Below the pieces are notes generated by a model. The model was not told the DNA's origin, made no database searches, and saw nothing but the letters and a program-made list of their open reading frames with translations. From Botryococcus braunii (Eukaryota; Chlorophyta; Trebouxiophyceae): a stretch of 62,500 bases of DNA. Of this stretch, positions 41,838-59,559 are shown in pieces. The position numbers and the translations under genes are program-made. The stretch is taken from the NCBI GenBank assembly GCA_002005505.1, contig KV908338.1:552943-615442 (forward strand), written 5' to 3'. Position 1 is the stretch's first letter. The number at the start of each line of letters is the position of its first letter.

Positions 41838-44800
41838 CACACACACGCACACACATATACAATTACGCGCGTGCGCGCACGTATGTGAATATGCACATGC
41901 ATACAAAAACATGCACAAGGTCATGCCTACTTATCCCCCTCGCCGCACCCCTCCCCACCCCCTACCCACACACCCACATACACACAGGGAAGAGAATGGA
42001 CAAGAATGAGAAGGAAGGGCTACCCTAGCTTATGCTCTCCGAAAAAAGAAAGTGTGGGTGTTTGTCCCAGGGGTACCCGGCACCCTGGGTGTTTGTCCCA
42101 GGGGATTGGCCATATGCAGGCAGGCAGGTACAGGTACCGTACAAGCAGGTACAGACAAACAGATGATAGCGCACCGTGTCTAGCCCGTTGATCATCTGAT
42201 AGCGGAGATTGGACGAAATCCCCATGTGGGCAGCCCACGTGCCAGCATTCAGCACCACATTGGGGGGCTTGTTCTGTGACTTGAAGTTCTTGTCGAGACG
42301 AGAGCGCAACGCTATCAGCCCATTGGACATGGCGGTCCCCACCAACGCGGCCGCAAAACCCACGACAGCAAACACGACGCCCTGTCCCCGCCACCAGCAC
42401 ATCTTGAATGTGAACAAATGTTGCACATCACGCAAGAATATGACCAGATGTGGAAGATGTGCATACCACCAGCACTTATTGAATGTGAATAAATACTGCA
42501 CATCACCCAAGAAATATGACCGGATGTGTAAGATTTGCATACCAACAGCACTTCTTGAATGAGAATAGATGTTGCACATCACCGAACAATATGACCGGAT
42601 GTGCAAGATGTGCACCAACAGCACTTTTGCATCACATTTATTTCTTCTGGCCCTGATAGTTACATGATATCATGACAAATGATGTTGTTGCGATGACGAT
42701 ATTTATTAGACCTTTGCAATCTAGAAAACATGGGTGCATTTGCTTTTCCTCCGCCACAGAAAGTCTGTTGACATGGAACTCCTTTCTTTATGTAAACCCC
42801 CATGGAAGTTTGCCCCAAGCAGCAGTCCCCCTGCCCAAGCCCTACAAGTTGTAGCGCATTGACAGCAACAATATGCTGCTCGCCTATTCTGTTCTTCAAG
42901 TTGATATTACTTCAATTATTTGCTCCCATACACCTATAAGCAGATGCCAGACCCTCCTGTTCCGTTTCCCAAGTGCAAACACACCTAGTCATCACGATGG
43001 ATAACATGTAACATTCATCTTTTCATTTGAGTGCAAGATGTTGTGGCCTTCCTTTCCCGTTCTTCAAGTGCAAACACACCTAATCATCATGACAGGTGAT
43101 GTGTAACATTCATTCATTCATTCAAGTGCAAAACCATTCATGACCCATGTCCCCAAGCCTCATGGGTTCGAGCGGGACGGACGGCATCCCGACAGGCAAG
43201 ATCAGAAAGGGCAAGTGGCGGGACAGCCTACCTTGTACAGAAAGTTTGTTGCTCTTGCGGAGAAAGAGTAGCCGCTCTCAAACATGTGACCACCTGCGCA
43301 GCCCGGAGCAAGGCCCTCAGTGATTTATCTGATGCACGCTGTCCTGCATCATACCAGCCACTGGCTGTTTTGCCAAGCCAGACATGGAGAGGCAGCCCCC
43401 CCCCCCCCCCCCGGGGGGCCCACCTCTTCCAAATCCCCCAACCTCTCCCCCCCTTCCCAACGCCAAGCCAAAGAAAGACAGGGGCACAGTGAAAATGGCA
43501 ACGCAAGAACGAGAACAACTATGAAGCACACGTGCATGGAACTAAAATATGAGCAGGACGTGAAAGGGTGGGAGGGCCTAGGCTTAACCAGATTCTGAAC
43601 TGCATGTGTAAGGGCCAGGACTTGCTAGAATATGAGCAGGACGTGAAAGGGGCAGGATTTGACCTGGAGCGCCCCAGTTCTTGAGCGTTTGCTCGCTGAA
43701 GAATTTGCCGATGAGATTGTTGGATGCGGCCGAGCTGCCCACGGTCGGAGCCAAGAGATACATCAGGGAGAAGTTGAGGATGCTGCCCACCTGTCAGTCC
43801 CGACACCTTCCAGTCAGTGTACCGCTCGCCACATGGGGGAAAGCCCACGTTGCAGACAAACGCTTGCCACCCATTGGGAAAAGCCACATTCCGGTTACTT
43901 AACATCCTTTCAAAACATGCATTCAATGCAAAATATTTGCACGTTTCTAAGATAAGCAAGAGCGTTCTAGAGCAAGAGCAAAAACGTCCTTTCTGGAGCA
44001 TGCCAGTATGAAATATGTCATCATCGTTTACATTCAGCATGTCCCATGAAGGTCCACTGTGAAGCACACCTGATATGCAAGTGGTGTACATATAGATATT
44101 CACAACATGTCCACAAACATCCTCCTCCTCCTCCTTCCCCTCCTCTAGAGCATGCTCACCAAAATCACACAATGTGAGGGGCGTCTTCTTTTTTTGGTTG
44201 TTTTTATTTTTTTTTTTTTAAAAAAAATGAAATTAAAAAATAAATGTCTTTCTTTCTGTTATCTAGTAATGGCTTGATCAACATGGTGGCCAACGCAGCC
44301 TGACAAAACAAGCACCCAAAACCAGCATGCTTGACACTCCTTGAACGACTAAATTGCAATAGACTCACCACCAGCGTGGAGAAAACAAAGTCCAGCTCAT
44401 AGAGGCCCCAGTATGGGCGTGACGACATGTCTCCCAGGACAGACGCCCCGACTCCGATCACCTGTTCTGCCAACACATCTTCACACTCCTGTTGTACATA
44501 TAGGCAACCCCCGTCACCTGTTCTGCCCGCACACCTTCACACTCCTGTTGTGCAGGTAGGCAATCCCAGCCACCTGTAATACCCGCACACCTTCGCCTTC
44601 CTATTGTACAGGTAGACGATCCCAATCGCCTGTACTGCCCACACACCTTCGCTTCCCTATTGTACATGTAGGCAATTCGGGCCACATGTACATGTACTGC
44701 CCGCACACCGTCACACTCCTGTTGTCCAGGTAGGCAGTCCTGGCCACCTAGAGCGTCCCCACACCTTCGCCTTCCTGTTGTACAGGTAGGCTGTCTGAAT

Positions 44801-45674
44801 TACATGTACTGCCACACATCTTGGCGCTTCTGTTGTACAGGTAGGCAAAACCTGACATTGCGGGTAGGAGATCCTGATCTAGAGCGTCCTCCTTATGGGG
44901 GCAGGAGCGCCAATCCCCCGGGCCTCCATGTTGAATAGTCGTACACTTTCTCGAAACATTAATGCAAAAGCAAAAACGACGATGAATTTACGCGATGCAC
45001 ATAGGATCTTAGAGTTTCTCATTTCTGTAGTTAGTACTTGTTTCGTGAGTAACGGAGCGAAGTTGGGGATGCATCTTCTTCCCACCTTTCTACTCGTGTC
45101 TGTTCAATCCATCCTGTTCAGAATTCCACCGACCCATTGTTTACAATGTCCCGTTTGATCGGTTTCTTCTAAAATTCACCGCAACAGTCACGGTTCCTTT
45201 TGTCAAGGGCGGCATCTCTTTAGTGGTTGGAGAGCCGTTCTGATCATGTGGCCACCCAGTGGGAGTGCCCTCATCCCCCTAACTTCTAGCAGGAGGACAG
45301 GGGGGTGTTCAGATCAAGTAGCCCCACCCCCCCCCCCCCCCCCCAACATCTCCCTCAGCCACCCATCTTTTTGCCAAAGTGTGCATTATCTGGCCAGCAG
45401 CTCTTTATGCCATTTTCTATGTTTTGGAGCTTTCAATGCAACTCTGGACAAGCCTTGTCCCAGCTTCCATTGTGTCAGGACAGTGGAATTTACAGGCTTT
45501 AGTGGCAGGATGCGACGGCGTTGCCAATCATCGGATTTAGAGTCTATGCCCCTTTGAGATTCCTCATGACACACAAGAGAGGTTCTTCTCAAGACTCGCT
45601 CCTCAGTTACCCCTGCCCCCGTCCCCCGGCGCCCAGCTCCCCACACCATGCGCATGCACGCGTGCGCGCGCGGG

Positions 45675-45731
<57 letters not shown>

Positions 45732-45759
45732 ACACACACACTCCTCCCCTCTCCCCCTT

Positions 45760-45846
<87 letters not shown>

Positions 45847-47029
45847 CCCCCCTCCCTCTCTCTCTAGCGCGCGCGCCCTCTCTCCCCCTCCCTCCCTCCC
45901 CCCCCCCCCCCCCACACACACATCGAGATGCTACCCCTCCACAAACTAAACTAAACTACTCATGCCCTGTACGTCCTGCCTTTCTGCACTAGCCATTCTT
46001 AGCCTCCCTGCCTCATTTACAGGACTACCTCTTTCCCCCCTTCCATTCCAGATCCTTGTCCGCGCTGCGTTATCAGGGGTCACGTGCAGCCAAAGCCAAA
46101 ACGGGCCTGGTTACCGTCCTTGTGTCTTCTCCCGCAGTTATTTGTTCAATCTAAGAGTCAAACAACCATCCCTCAAACACTTCTCCCAACGTCCCCTTGT
46201 GCAGGCACCAACTCCAGGCAGGGAATACACCTGCTGCCTTGCAATTATCTCACTTCCTCTTCCATTGCGTCCACTTGCTTATGCCATGTGGACATGCTAT
46301 ATGGAGGATGTCCCACCCAATTCCCTTCCCGTTTTCTTTTCTATCTCCCCCACCCCTCTCTCTCTTGTGCGCTTTTGTTCAAACCTACGGATGGCCTTGA
46401 TTTCAAGATTACACTTGGACCGAAGTTGCCACTACAATCATTTCAGGAGGACCCCGTCATCAAACTCTTTACCACTGATCTCATTCCAAAAGGATGTCCT
46501 CAATATCAATATCAATTCCAATTTTAAAAGCAATTTACAGGGTAATTATTATGATTGCAAGGTATGCTTGATGTCATGACTAGATCTCCAACTGATATCA
46601 CGCATGCCATCAACTATGCAACAAGACCATCCCCCACCAAATCCCAGCCCTTTAAGCAAGCTCTGACCCTGTCCCTTCACAATCCATGACCACCAGCGCA
46701 CCTGCTCGATGAGCACTTTGAATGGAAATTCGGAGTCTGCGGCAACCCGCTCACGCCAGCCACGGACCAAAAAGTTGCCATCGCCTCCAGAAGGGCTGTC
46801 GCCGTCTCCGCCAGCCCCTTCACTGGATCCTCCCCCTCCACTTCCCCCAAGCCCTCCCCCACCTCCAGTGGGCGGTGGGGGAGGCTTTTGGGATGGCCCG
46901 GGAAAGAACCGCTTGGGGGACTGTTCCCGTCCTGATGTGACCTTCGGAGGCGGTCTAGGATAGCTGCCGTCGGGATTTAGAGTCCCTCCCCCTGCACTGG
47001 ATGCTATCAGGGGGAATGTCTGGTGCCGC
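41238..47029 (-). CDS. RETICULATA-related (DUF3411) plastid envelope-type membrane protein
   Basis: Exons in transcription order: 47029-46702 (5' end uncertain), 44461-44369, 43790-43664, 43293-43232, 42381-42175 and 41405-41238. All five junctions are GT-AG and phase-consistent. The first exon has a Pro/Gly-rich acidic linker, then WRERVAADSEFPFKVLIEQ. Later exons give VLGDMSSRPYWGLYELDFVF, GSILNFSLMYLLAPT, GHMFESGYSFSARATNFLYK, ALVGTAMSNGLIALRSRLD, WAAHMGISSNLRYQMING and LRAFNNIIGGMSFVTLAKL, ending KTSAKAKK. These are the signature blocks of plant and algal RETICULATA-RELATED proteins, which sit in the chloroplast envelope and affect plastid and leaf development through an unsettled, possibly transport-related, role. 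Several hydrophobic segments fit this. The transit peptide and start codon were not resolved. Confidence 0.93.
41630..41870 (+). repeat. (AC)n(GA)n(AC)n microsatellite in RETICULATA-related intron
   Basis: AC-rich run, then about 55 GA units, then AC, between exons 42175 and 41405. Confidence 0.95.
42393..42627 (-). repeat. Minisatellite, about 75-bp unit, 3 copies, next to an acceptor
   Basis: Units share CAGCACTT.TTGAATG, TGCACATCAC and ATATGACCGGATGTG. The array lies immediately upstream (in gene direction) of the acceptor at 42382-42383. Confidence 0.88.
42955..43130 (-). repeat. Intronic tandem repeat, about 100-bp unit
   Basis: Two to three copies share AAGTGCAAACACACCTA, ATCATCA and GTGTAACATTCATTC. 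The array lies in the intron between exons 43232 and 42381. Confidence 0.7.
44462..44870 (-). repeat. Minisatellite, about 60-bp unit, carrying degenerate splice-acceptor copies
   Basis: About seven units lie in the intron just upstream of exon 44461-44369. On the gene strand the unit next to the exon reads GGCAGAACAGGTGACGGGGG, against GGCAGAACAG/GTGATCGGAG at the true acceptor. The repeat therefore includes the 3' splice site and the first bases of the exon. Confidence 0.85.
45662..45925 (+). repeat. GC-rich, (AC)n, (CT)n, poly-C and (AC)n block in RETICULATA-related intron 1
   Basis: Simple-sequence block in the large intron between exons 46702 and 44461. Confidence 0.95.
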
Positions 47030-49170
47030 CTGCAGAAGCATTTATCACTGTGGATCCTGTTGCCCTCGAAGTTGGCTGCTTGAGACAAGGAACTGATGAA
47101 ACCAGATGTAAGGGCCCTAGGTGAGGCCTGCTGAGGAGTTGCTTCAATTGAATACAAATAGCTCGTTTTGAGCAGTAATGCAGTTGATCATACAGGTCAC
47201 GCAGGTCCTGCTTGCACAAAGAGCTGAAGAAGCTATGGGTATGGTCAAAGAAAATGCAGACATGGTCAGTGGGCCCCCACCCCGAGTAGCCTCACATCGC
47301 TCGGAAATAGTGATACAGCTCAGTACATCTGGGATGTATTGAAACCATATTGTAGGAACACACTCTTCATGATTGCAGACAGACTGTGAAGGGATATGTA
47401 CTGTGTCCCAAAACGGTGTGGTTGATGCAGTACGGTCCTAGAATTTCAGACAGGTCCATGATGCAAGACAATCTTGAACTGCCCATTTCACATATAGTAC
47501 TTTACTTCAATCCATACTAACGTTCCCCGGCAGCCCTGATGCCCACTTCAACAAACAGCAATGTCTACCTCCCATACAAGGTTGCGGCCAAAATTCCATA
47601 TCTGGCAAGTTGCTAAGAATATGGCACTAGCTGCAAGTATCACTGGAGGGAGAAATCAACAAGTAGAGGACCACACTCTTTCTGAGGGTAGGGCCAATGA
47701 TCAATGTCATTGACGAACACCCAGCTAGCTAGTATAATACACAAATCACCCTCTATCTGGCGTAAGACCATGAAATGCATTGATCCCTGGTGTAGAAGAT
47801 TTAACGGCAGTTGGACCGAAGTTGGAGTATTCTGGTTTTGGCCCACACTTCGGGACAGCTTGGGCAGACTGGCGGCCGTGTCCTTTTAGAACAATGTGGG
47901 GTACAAGTACTCAGCTTTCAAATATGACATAGTAAATTGCCGCTTCATCCGACCTTACTCAGGCTCCATCAGTTGTCAATGTGCGTTCGCGTTCGGCGTG
48001 TTGTGAACAAGTCTATTGGTGACCCATTTCAACCAACATTGTTCTTACGTCACCCTTTGATGATGAGTATTAGCAATAACAGGGACTTGTTATATGTGCA
48101 AACGGATCCTTTGGCCTAATGTAAGAGTCCAACTCTCGGCTCACAAAAGATCCTTCACCTGTCTGTATTAAGACGATGAGGCACGTATGCAATACGGAGA
48201 CAGTTCCGTCCACTGATTGAGATCTTTCCATTCATGCGATCTACAAAGATATTAGTGCTGTCTGCACCGTAAGAAGCCAACATTTTCGACGGTTCCGCCG
48301 AGGACTTGCGACCAGGTCGACGCACAGGTCCTCAACAGGCGCAGTTTAAGAACACACCCTATGGATCCCTCTGCAAATTTCCCCGAAAGACCGCAAAGCC
48401 ATTGTGTTTTGAACACCCTTTTGCAACACTATGTTTCCGGTCGTCCCGGAAACCTGAAAAGGGCGGCAGCCTAACACCCCAGTCCGGCTTTAACGGACAG
48501 AAGGTACATCTCGTACAGTACCGCTTGTACCGCAGCTAAAAGAAGGTAAACTAAGGTGCATCTTTGGGCAGTGCTTTGCAGTCTTTGTTTTCCGATGCCA
48601 CTCATTCCTTCTTCTACCTCAATTCAAAGCCTTCCTTCCTACCTCCACTTTTGTTCCCTGGAAGCCCCTGAATTCAAGTGGTTGTAATTCGAAGTGGTTG
48701 TAATTGCTTCGAAGTGGTTGTAATTGCAGTTGTAGCTTGTGCGTGAGCAACTCCGGGCAAGGGGGCCGCAGCTAGGCATTAGATAAATGTAAATGAGATG
48801 GGTATGGATGCGTATAGATGACTGGGCACAGGGAAATCTGAAAGTAGCTAAAAGTAATAATTTGATACATACATAGATGTTGCCCTAGACTAAAGTGCAC
48901 GACTGGTTTTGCTGTTCACATCAGTTTTACCGAGCCAGTAAATGGACACTAGTTGAACCTGCAAAAGTGGTAGCAGCTGCCATATGGCTAATTCCTGCCC
49001 CCCCCCCCCCCCCCGGGGAGTGCTGCTTGCCCTGAGACTCTGACCATCCGCTGTTCTTTAAAGAATTCTTTAGATTTAACACTTAAATTCGAAATCTTGC
49101 AAGATCCAAATTGCGATGTCGACACAATAACCCGAGCCTATTATAATTGGCCTTAACTAAGGCCAGATTG
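47030..49170. other. Upstream flank of the RETICULATA-related gene, no other gene seen
   Basis: The promoter and first exon of the minus-strand gene should lie here. No start codon joined in phase was found. There is a short TTCGAAGTGGTTGTAATT triple repeat near 48678-48730 and a poly-C tract at 48999-49014. Confidence 0.4.
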
Positions 49171-49177
49171 ACGCATG

Positions 49178-49272
49178 AGCTTCAACTCATGAGTATCATC
49201 AGCTTCAACTCATGAGTATCATCAGCTTCGACTCACGAATATCATCAGCTTCAACTCATGAGTATCATCAGC
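49178..49272 (+). repeat. Tandem repeat, 23-24-bp unit, 4 copies
   Basis: Unit AGCTTCAACTCATGAGTATC followed by ATC. The third copy has substitutions (CGACTCACGAAT). Confidence 0.9.
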
Positions 49273-49429
49273 TACATATTATGCTTCACCGTACACAGAC
49301 ATATGACATGGTTACATGGTAGAGGGCCTCAACAGCACTTCAGATGAGGACGTTCACGTCGGCGTCAATGCCCTCAGTTGAAGTGCTATGTAGCCTCTTT
49401 ATATGACGGCGTCGTGATGAATATATATG

Positions 49430-49560
<131 letters not shown>

Positions 49561-49658
49561 TTACTCGTCGGCATATGCATGAGCATGTTTTGTTTCAGGT
49601 GCATTCCTGCGTGCACGTGATCTATGGCCTCAGACGAATCTATCGTCATCCCTTCAGC

Positions 49659-49702
49659 CATAATGGCTGGTTCTGGATGTAGCATGTCCTCGCTTCCTTC
49701 CC
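49659..49702 (-). repeat. Dispersed repeat, diverged copy
   Basis: It aligns to the 41-bp element at 50059-50099 and 20557-20597, beginning CATAATGGCTGGTTCTGGATG and ending CTTCCTTCCC, with several substitutions. Confidence 0.75.
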
Positions 49703-50058
49703 ATACGACAACTGTCCCTGCCATGACGTAGCTACAGCTGGAATGGACGTTTAAGTTCTGATCATGAGCTTCGATCATAACATTGGGCCATAGTAAGGGC
49801 TGCCACAGTCTTATGGACACTTTCAGCACTTCGCAACCTCTCGATCCTCAGTAACATTACCTGAACTATAATCAATAATATTAATATTACTGATTTGAAT
49901 CCACCGCAAGGATCAGTCAGTACTTTAACCAAAACTTGATGCCTACGTGTTGCGTACATACTTTGCAAGTAGAGATCATCGCTGCAGGTTTCCTAATTAG
50001 GGGCCCCTAAGGGCCCCTAGGCCTTCTTCTAGAAGCAAAGGATCTTCTTCTTCTGCTT

Positions 50059-50099
50059 CATAATGGCTGGTCCTGGATGTAATATTTCCTTCCTTCCTT
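50059..50099 (-). repeat. 41-bp dispersed repeat, same as 20557-20597
   Basis: The minus strand here matches the plus strand at 20557-20597 over 41 bases (AAGGAAGGAAGGAAATATTA through CAGCCATTATG). The frame through the minus-strand flank (LKGLESHHRVLA...ILHPGPAIM) is similar to the one through 49659-49702 (WEGSEDMLHPEPAIM), so the repeat may be part of a larger decayed element. Confidence 0.85.
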
Positions 50100-50296
50100 C
50101 CCAGGGGGCTTGAGCTGCCAAAACTCTGTGATGAGACTCAAGACCCTTGAGCACTCGTATGATGCACTCATGCATGTCTACGATTGCATTCCAATTGGCT
50201 GTGTTTTCTTCATCTCGTTTAAAGACCGCATCCCTGTCAGACATGCAGCAGGCAGCTTGCCAGCAAACCGTGCAGATCTCGCAGTAGATGCCGTCA

Positions 50297-50320
50297 TTAA
50301 TTAATCATATGATTAATTAA
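50297..50320. repeat. Perfect 24-bp AT-rich palindrome
   Basis: Arms TTAATTAATCAT and ATGATTAATTAA with no spacer. Confidence 0.9.
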
Positions 50321-51319
50321 TTAGTTATATGCATATCATGAATTTCATCGATATTGTCACTAATCCTGCACCACTCGCTTGTGGAGGATGCAAAATCTCA
50401 ACCCCACAGCGGCCACGCTTCAAAGCAGGGGCCAGAGGCACTGCTTGCGTCATCAAATCAATCCGGAAGCTTCAGGCCTTAAGGCCACGCACCGACCCTT
50501 CAAAGAAATTTCAAAATGATTGGGCTCATTTGGTGCATCGAGCTCAAGTAAACTGCGTCATTACTAACCACACCGCCTTGCAACTCAATTGAGTACTGGA
50601 TACTGACTCATGATCCTGCTGAGGAATATATGGTATTAATATGAATATTGATACCATTGCCTCTGAAATTGAGAGGCTTCAATGCCTCATCGCAAATGTG
50701 GGCAAATTTGCTATATTGGACATATATAGTCAATTGAGGGAGGCTCGTATTCCTCATCCAAGCTCTCCATGTCAGAAACTTTCGGCGGAGCATCAATTGA
50801 TTTCCAACAAAAGCTCGACATTCTCCTCTATGCAGGTCTCAATCACATAATATCATATTGATCAATCACACTATAATGCTCTCCATACCTCTAGAATGCT
50901 ATGAATGCTCTCCATATATGTATACCTCTAGAGGTACATACCTCAAAGAGGTATGAGGTATCTGACTCCCATTGACCTCCTATAGCTCACAGGACAGTTG
51001 TTGCAACGAATGTGCAGACACAGCACTTTGATCTCCAATAGCTCACAGCACCCAAAAAGTTAGGACGCATAGGATTGAACCCCTCAAAAGACATTTGCTA
51101 CAACATCTTCCGACATTGAACTCAGCGATTGGACCCACGACCAAAGCGTTCTTCGACCACATGACACTTTACAGCGTCTCTCCAAAAAAAAATAAAATCA
51201 TGTGACAAACAGTCGCAAATTTAAATCCCTTCTGTCACACTCGCGCAGGCATGGCAGCGCCCGTAATGCAGCGCACCACACCATGCTCAGGACAGTGTAC
51301 TGACTAACACCTGTGTACA
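50321..51319. other. Intergenic, no recognised gene
   Basis: Short frames, local repeats of ATGCTCTCCATA and ACCTCTAGAGGT near 50876-50960, and nothing else recognised. Confidence 0.4.
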
Positions 51320-51605
51320 TTGTAAATATTTAGCTATACTCCTGGTACTTGTACTTGCCAACTATATACCTGGGACCTGTACTTGCCACCTGTGCACCTG
51401 GTAACTGTACTTTCAACCTGTACACCTGGTACTTGTCGCATGCCACCTGTACACCTGATGCCTGTACTTGCCACCTGTGCACCTGGTAACTGTACTTGCA
51501 GCCTGTACACCTGGTATTGTCGCATGCCACCTGTACACCTGATGCCTGTACTTGCAACCTGTAAACCTGGTACCTGTACAAGTCACCTGTACACCTGGTA
51601 TGTAC
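51320..51605 (+). repeat. Minisatellite, 20-21-bp unit
   Basis: Units of the type ACCTGTACACCTGGTACTTG occur about 13 times, in a higher-order pattern of about 105 bp (CGCATGCC, GATGCCTG and GGTAACTG variants recur in order). Confidence 0.9.
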
Positions 51606-51780
51606 TGTCTCCACTGGGCCACCCTCTGCTACAGATGTAATCAGATTACTAATCTTCAAAGACAATGTGCCACCGTACCGTCCACCATCTGCAGAGAGGC
51701 ATCCTCTGCCACGTGCCATCCTCTGCCGGTAACACTTTGGACTAGTCCCTGCCCGGGTGTGCACATGTGCGCACGGGCAG

Positions 51781-51870
<90 letters not shown>
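51781..51870 (+). repeat. (CA)n microsatellite
   Basis: Pure CA run of about 45 units. Confidence 0.97.
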
Positions 51871-51873
<3 letters not shown>

Positions 51874-52194
51874 ACAGCGAGTGCCCTGCGCAAACTAATT
51901 AGTTCTAAATTTCTTGAGGACATATATAAGGTGTAAACTGCTTGAGGATGGCTTCCGGCTGCTACGGAAATGACAAAACAGCATTTGGAGACAGTGCTGA
52001 GGGCGGAAAAACAATCTTTGGACGCCTTCCGGAAAATTTTCATAAGTTGAACTCAAGCTGCAGCGACGCCACGCTTGGCCCGGTTATGCATGGAGGGTAA
52101 GCTCACGGGGCGGAAAACCCATTAGAACCACCCAGCAGCTTTTGCAGACAACTTGCGTCCGGATGGACATACTAGAGACCACCAAAATATAAAG

Positions 52195-52223
<29 letters not shown>
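52195..52223 (+). repeat. Poly-A tract, 29 bp
   Basis: Uninterrupted A run followed by GGGAAACAGAAAGAAAGG. No retrocopied gene was recognised upstream. Confidence 0.9.
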
Positions 52224-52226
<3 letters not shown>

Positions 52227-52439
52227 AAACAGAAAGAAAGGAACAAAACGAACAAGATGCTTTTTGCTATCCACACTCTCGCTCGACCTCCTCAGGAAGT
52301 GTTCCGGAATTAAGTTCTTCAGTATCCACACTTGCGCTGCTCCACATACTTCTCGGTGGATGTGAAACTTCTATGAAAAAACACCGTGATGCTGCCTTGA
52401 GCTGCAGAAGAACATTACCCTTCTGCATTTACGCATGCG

Positions 52440-52688
<249 letters not shown>

Positions 52689-53139
52689 CTGCGCGGAAAA
52701 CCAAGCGAAGCTTTCCCTTGGTAGCAGTCGAGGTAAATGGAACTTCGTAACGCCATTCACTTCAGTGCTTCGCCTGTTGCCGCATACCGCATACAGCAGG
52801 CGTGTCCATCTCTGCACCTTGTTTTTTCAACCAAAAAAAACGGGGCGGTGTACCGCACACACTACGCACAAAGGGTTGGAATACGGGACTCCGGCATATG
52901 GCGCTGAAGTTTTCTCTACATATGGCGTTTGTCCCGGTACCCTGGGGATAGGCACCCATGTGTTTTCCCCTAAGCAGCCGAGCACCAGCAGCCATGTGCT
53001 CACAGCGCCAAAGAGGCACAGTAACCAGCAAGCTACCTCCGCATTACAAGAGGCATTCACTGCCCAGATGCAGATCATTGATCAGCAAGAAACACGTCGC
53101 TCTGCATTACGAGGCATTGACTCATATAGCCCGAGCCAA

Positions 53140-53400
53140 GACAATTTAGTCGGGCAGTACAAGGCGTTCCCCCATAGCTAGAATAAACGCCAAAATTGGC
53201 CGGGCAGTACGAGGCGTTCCCCCATAACTAGATTAACGACAAATTTGGGCGGGCAGTACGAGGCGTTCCCCCATAGCTAGAATAAACGCCAGATCGGCCA
53301 GGCAGTACGAGGCGCTCTCCCATAGCCAGAGTGACGACAAATTTGGCTGTGCAGTACAAGGCGTTCCCCATAGCCAGAGTGACGACAATTTGGGTGTGTA
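53140..53400 (+). repeat. Minisatellite, about 58-bp unit, 5 copies, at the DGAT2 3' end
   Basis: Units share GGGCAGTACGAGGCGTTC, CCCATAGC and AGA.T.ACGACAAATTTGG. The array ends some 40 bp beyond the DGAT2 stop codon. Confidence 0.9.
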
Positions 53401-53441
53401 CGGGGCATTCGCCTATGGGCCGGGGCCAAGAAAAGCGAAAC

Positions 53442-58414
<4,973 letters not shown>

Positions 58415-58570
58415 CTGCGCATGCGTTGCATGCTTGCTTTGAAGCACAACGCATGGATGCTTCTGAACCGTGACGCATGAATGCTTTCGCACCGTGGCGC
58501 ATGACCGTTTTGATACCCCAAGGCATGAATGCTCTTGAACCGTAACGCATGAATGCTTTTGAACCACGGC
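58415..58570 (-). repeat. 24-bp minisatellite directly before a DGAT2 acceptor
   Basis: Unit on the plus strand GCATGAATGCTTTTGAACCG plus TGAC, about six copies. The unit length keeps the reading frame, so on the minus strand it would read as 8-residue units (VQKHSCVT, VQEHSCLG and so on) in frame with the exon. No ATG exists in that frame, so it is probably intronic. Confidence 0.85.
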
Positions 58571-58689
58571 TTTGAGAGTCAAATAGCTTCAAAAACACTT
58601 GGAGGACTCTGTGCAAGTTTAACGTGCTAGGGTTGATTGATGGGGAAGGGCTGAGGGCACCCTTCGGCCCTCTTGACAATGCGGTGGAC

Positions 58690-59160
58690 GTTTGGGGACT
58701 GACCTTTCCTCAGTGCATGTGCACCGTGTGTACCGCATGTCCATTTGTGTACCGCATGTCCATGTGGGGACCAACCTTTCAGTGCATGTGCACCGTGCGT
58801 ACCGCATGTCCATTTGGGGATTAACCTTTCAGCAGTGCATGTGCGCCGTGTATACCGCACGTCCATTTGTGCACCGTGCCTACCGCGCGTTCACGTGTCG
58901 TGCAGAGCCTGGGAGGCAAAGTTGCAGCAGTGCATTGCACCACGTGCGCGAGCATGTGCAATTGCGTGTGCATGTGGCGTGCAGAGTTGGGAGGGCAAAG
59001 TTTCAGCGGTGCGTGTGCACCTTGCGCACTGCATGTGCATGTGTCGTGCAGGAGATGGGAGGTAAAGTTTCAGCAGGGCACGTGCATGTGTCGTGCAGGA
59101 GATGGGAGGCAACTTAAGCAGCGCACCTGCATCATGTGAATTGCATGTGCGTGTGTCGTG
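58690..59160 (+). repeat. GTGCATGTGCACCG-type minisatellites
   Basis: Two adjoining families: units with GTACCGCATGTCCATTTG (58725-58885), then units with GTGTCGTGCAGGAGATGGGA and TTTCAGCAG (58890-59165). Confidence 0.88.
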
Positions 59161-59559
59161 CGTGGCGGGCATTGTGGACACGCCCTACTGAGGTTGGGCA
59201 TGTCCAGCATGTGCGCCTTGTGTGACAGATGTACGTGTGTCGTGCACGCTTGGTTGTTGCAACTGCGGGATGTGGGGATTGTGGGGAAAGGGAGGTGCAA
59301 GGGAAGGAGAAGAGCACAGAGGGTTGCCAGGCATGCACCGGCCCCGCGCCATTTCATTTCTTTGATTTCAGAGAGGACAGTTTTTTTCATTAGATTCAGT
59401 AATTGTCGCAGAAGGTGCCAACTGCAGAAGGCAAAGCTCCTGTCAGAGCCTGAGTGAGGAGACCTGGAAACTGTAACGGAAAAGTAGTACAAGTGGAGTA
59501 TGCAGGGTGGGGGGGGGGGGGGAAATGCCTCGTCGAACTCCTTCGCGACCACCTGCGGG

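Noticed and set aside
45962..46579. 205-codon plus-strand frame with a possible HC...C zinc-like pattern
   Set aside because: It lies inside the first intron of the minus-strand RETICULATA-related gene, is C/T-rich, and matches no family I know. It is most likely a chance frame.
52195..52223. Poly-A tail of a processed retrogene
   Set aside because: No intron-less gene copy or target duplication was seen next to it; simple A-run.
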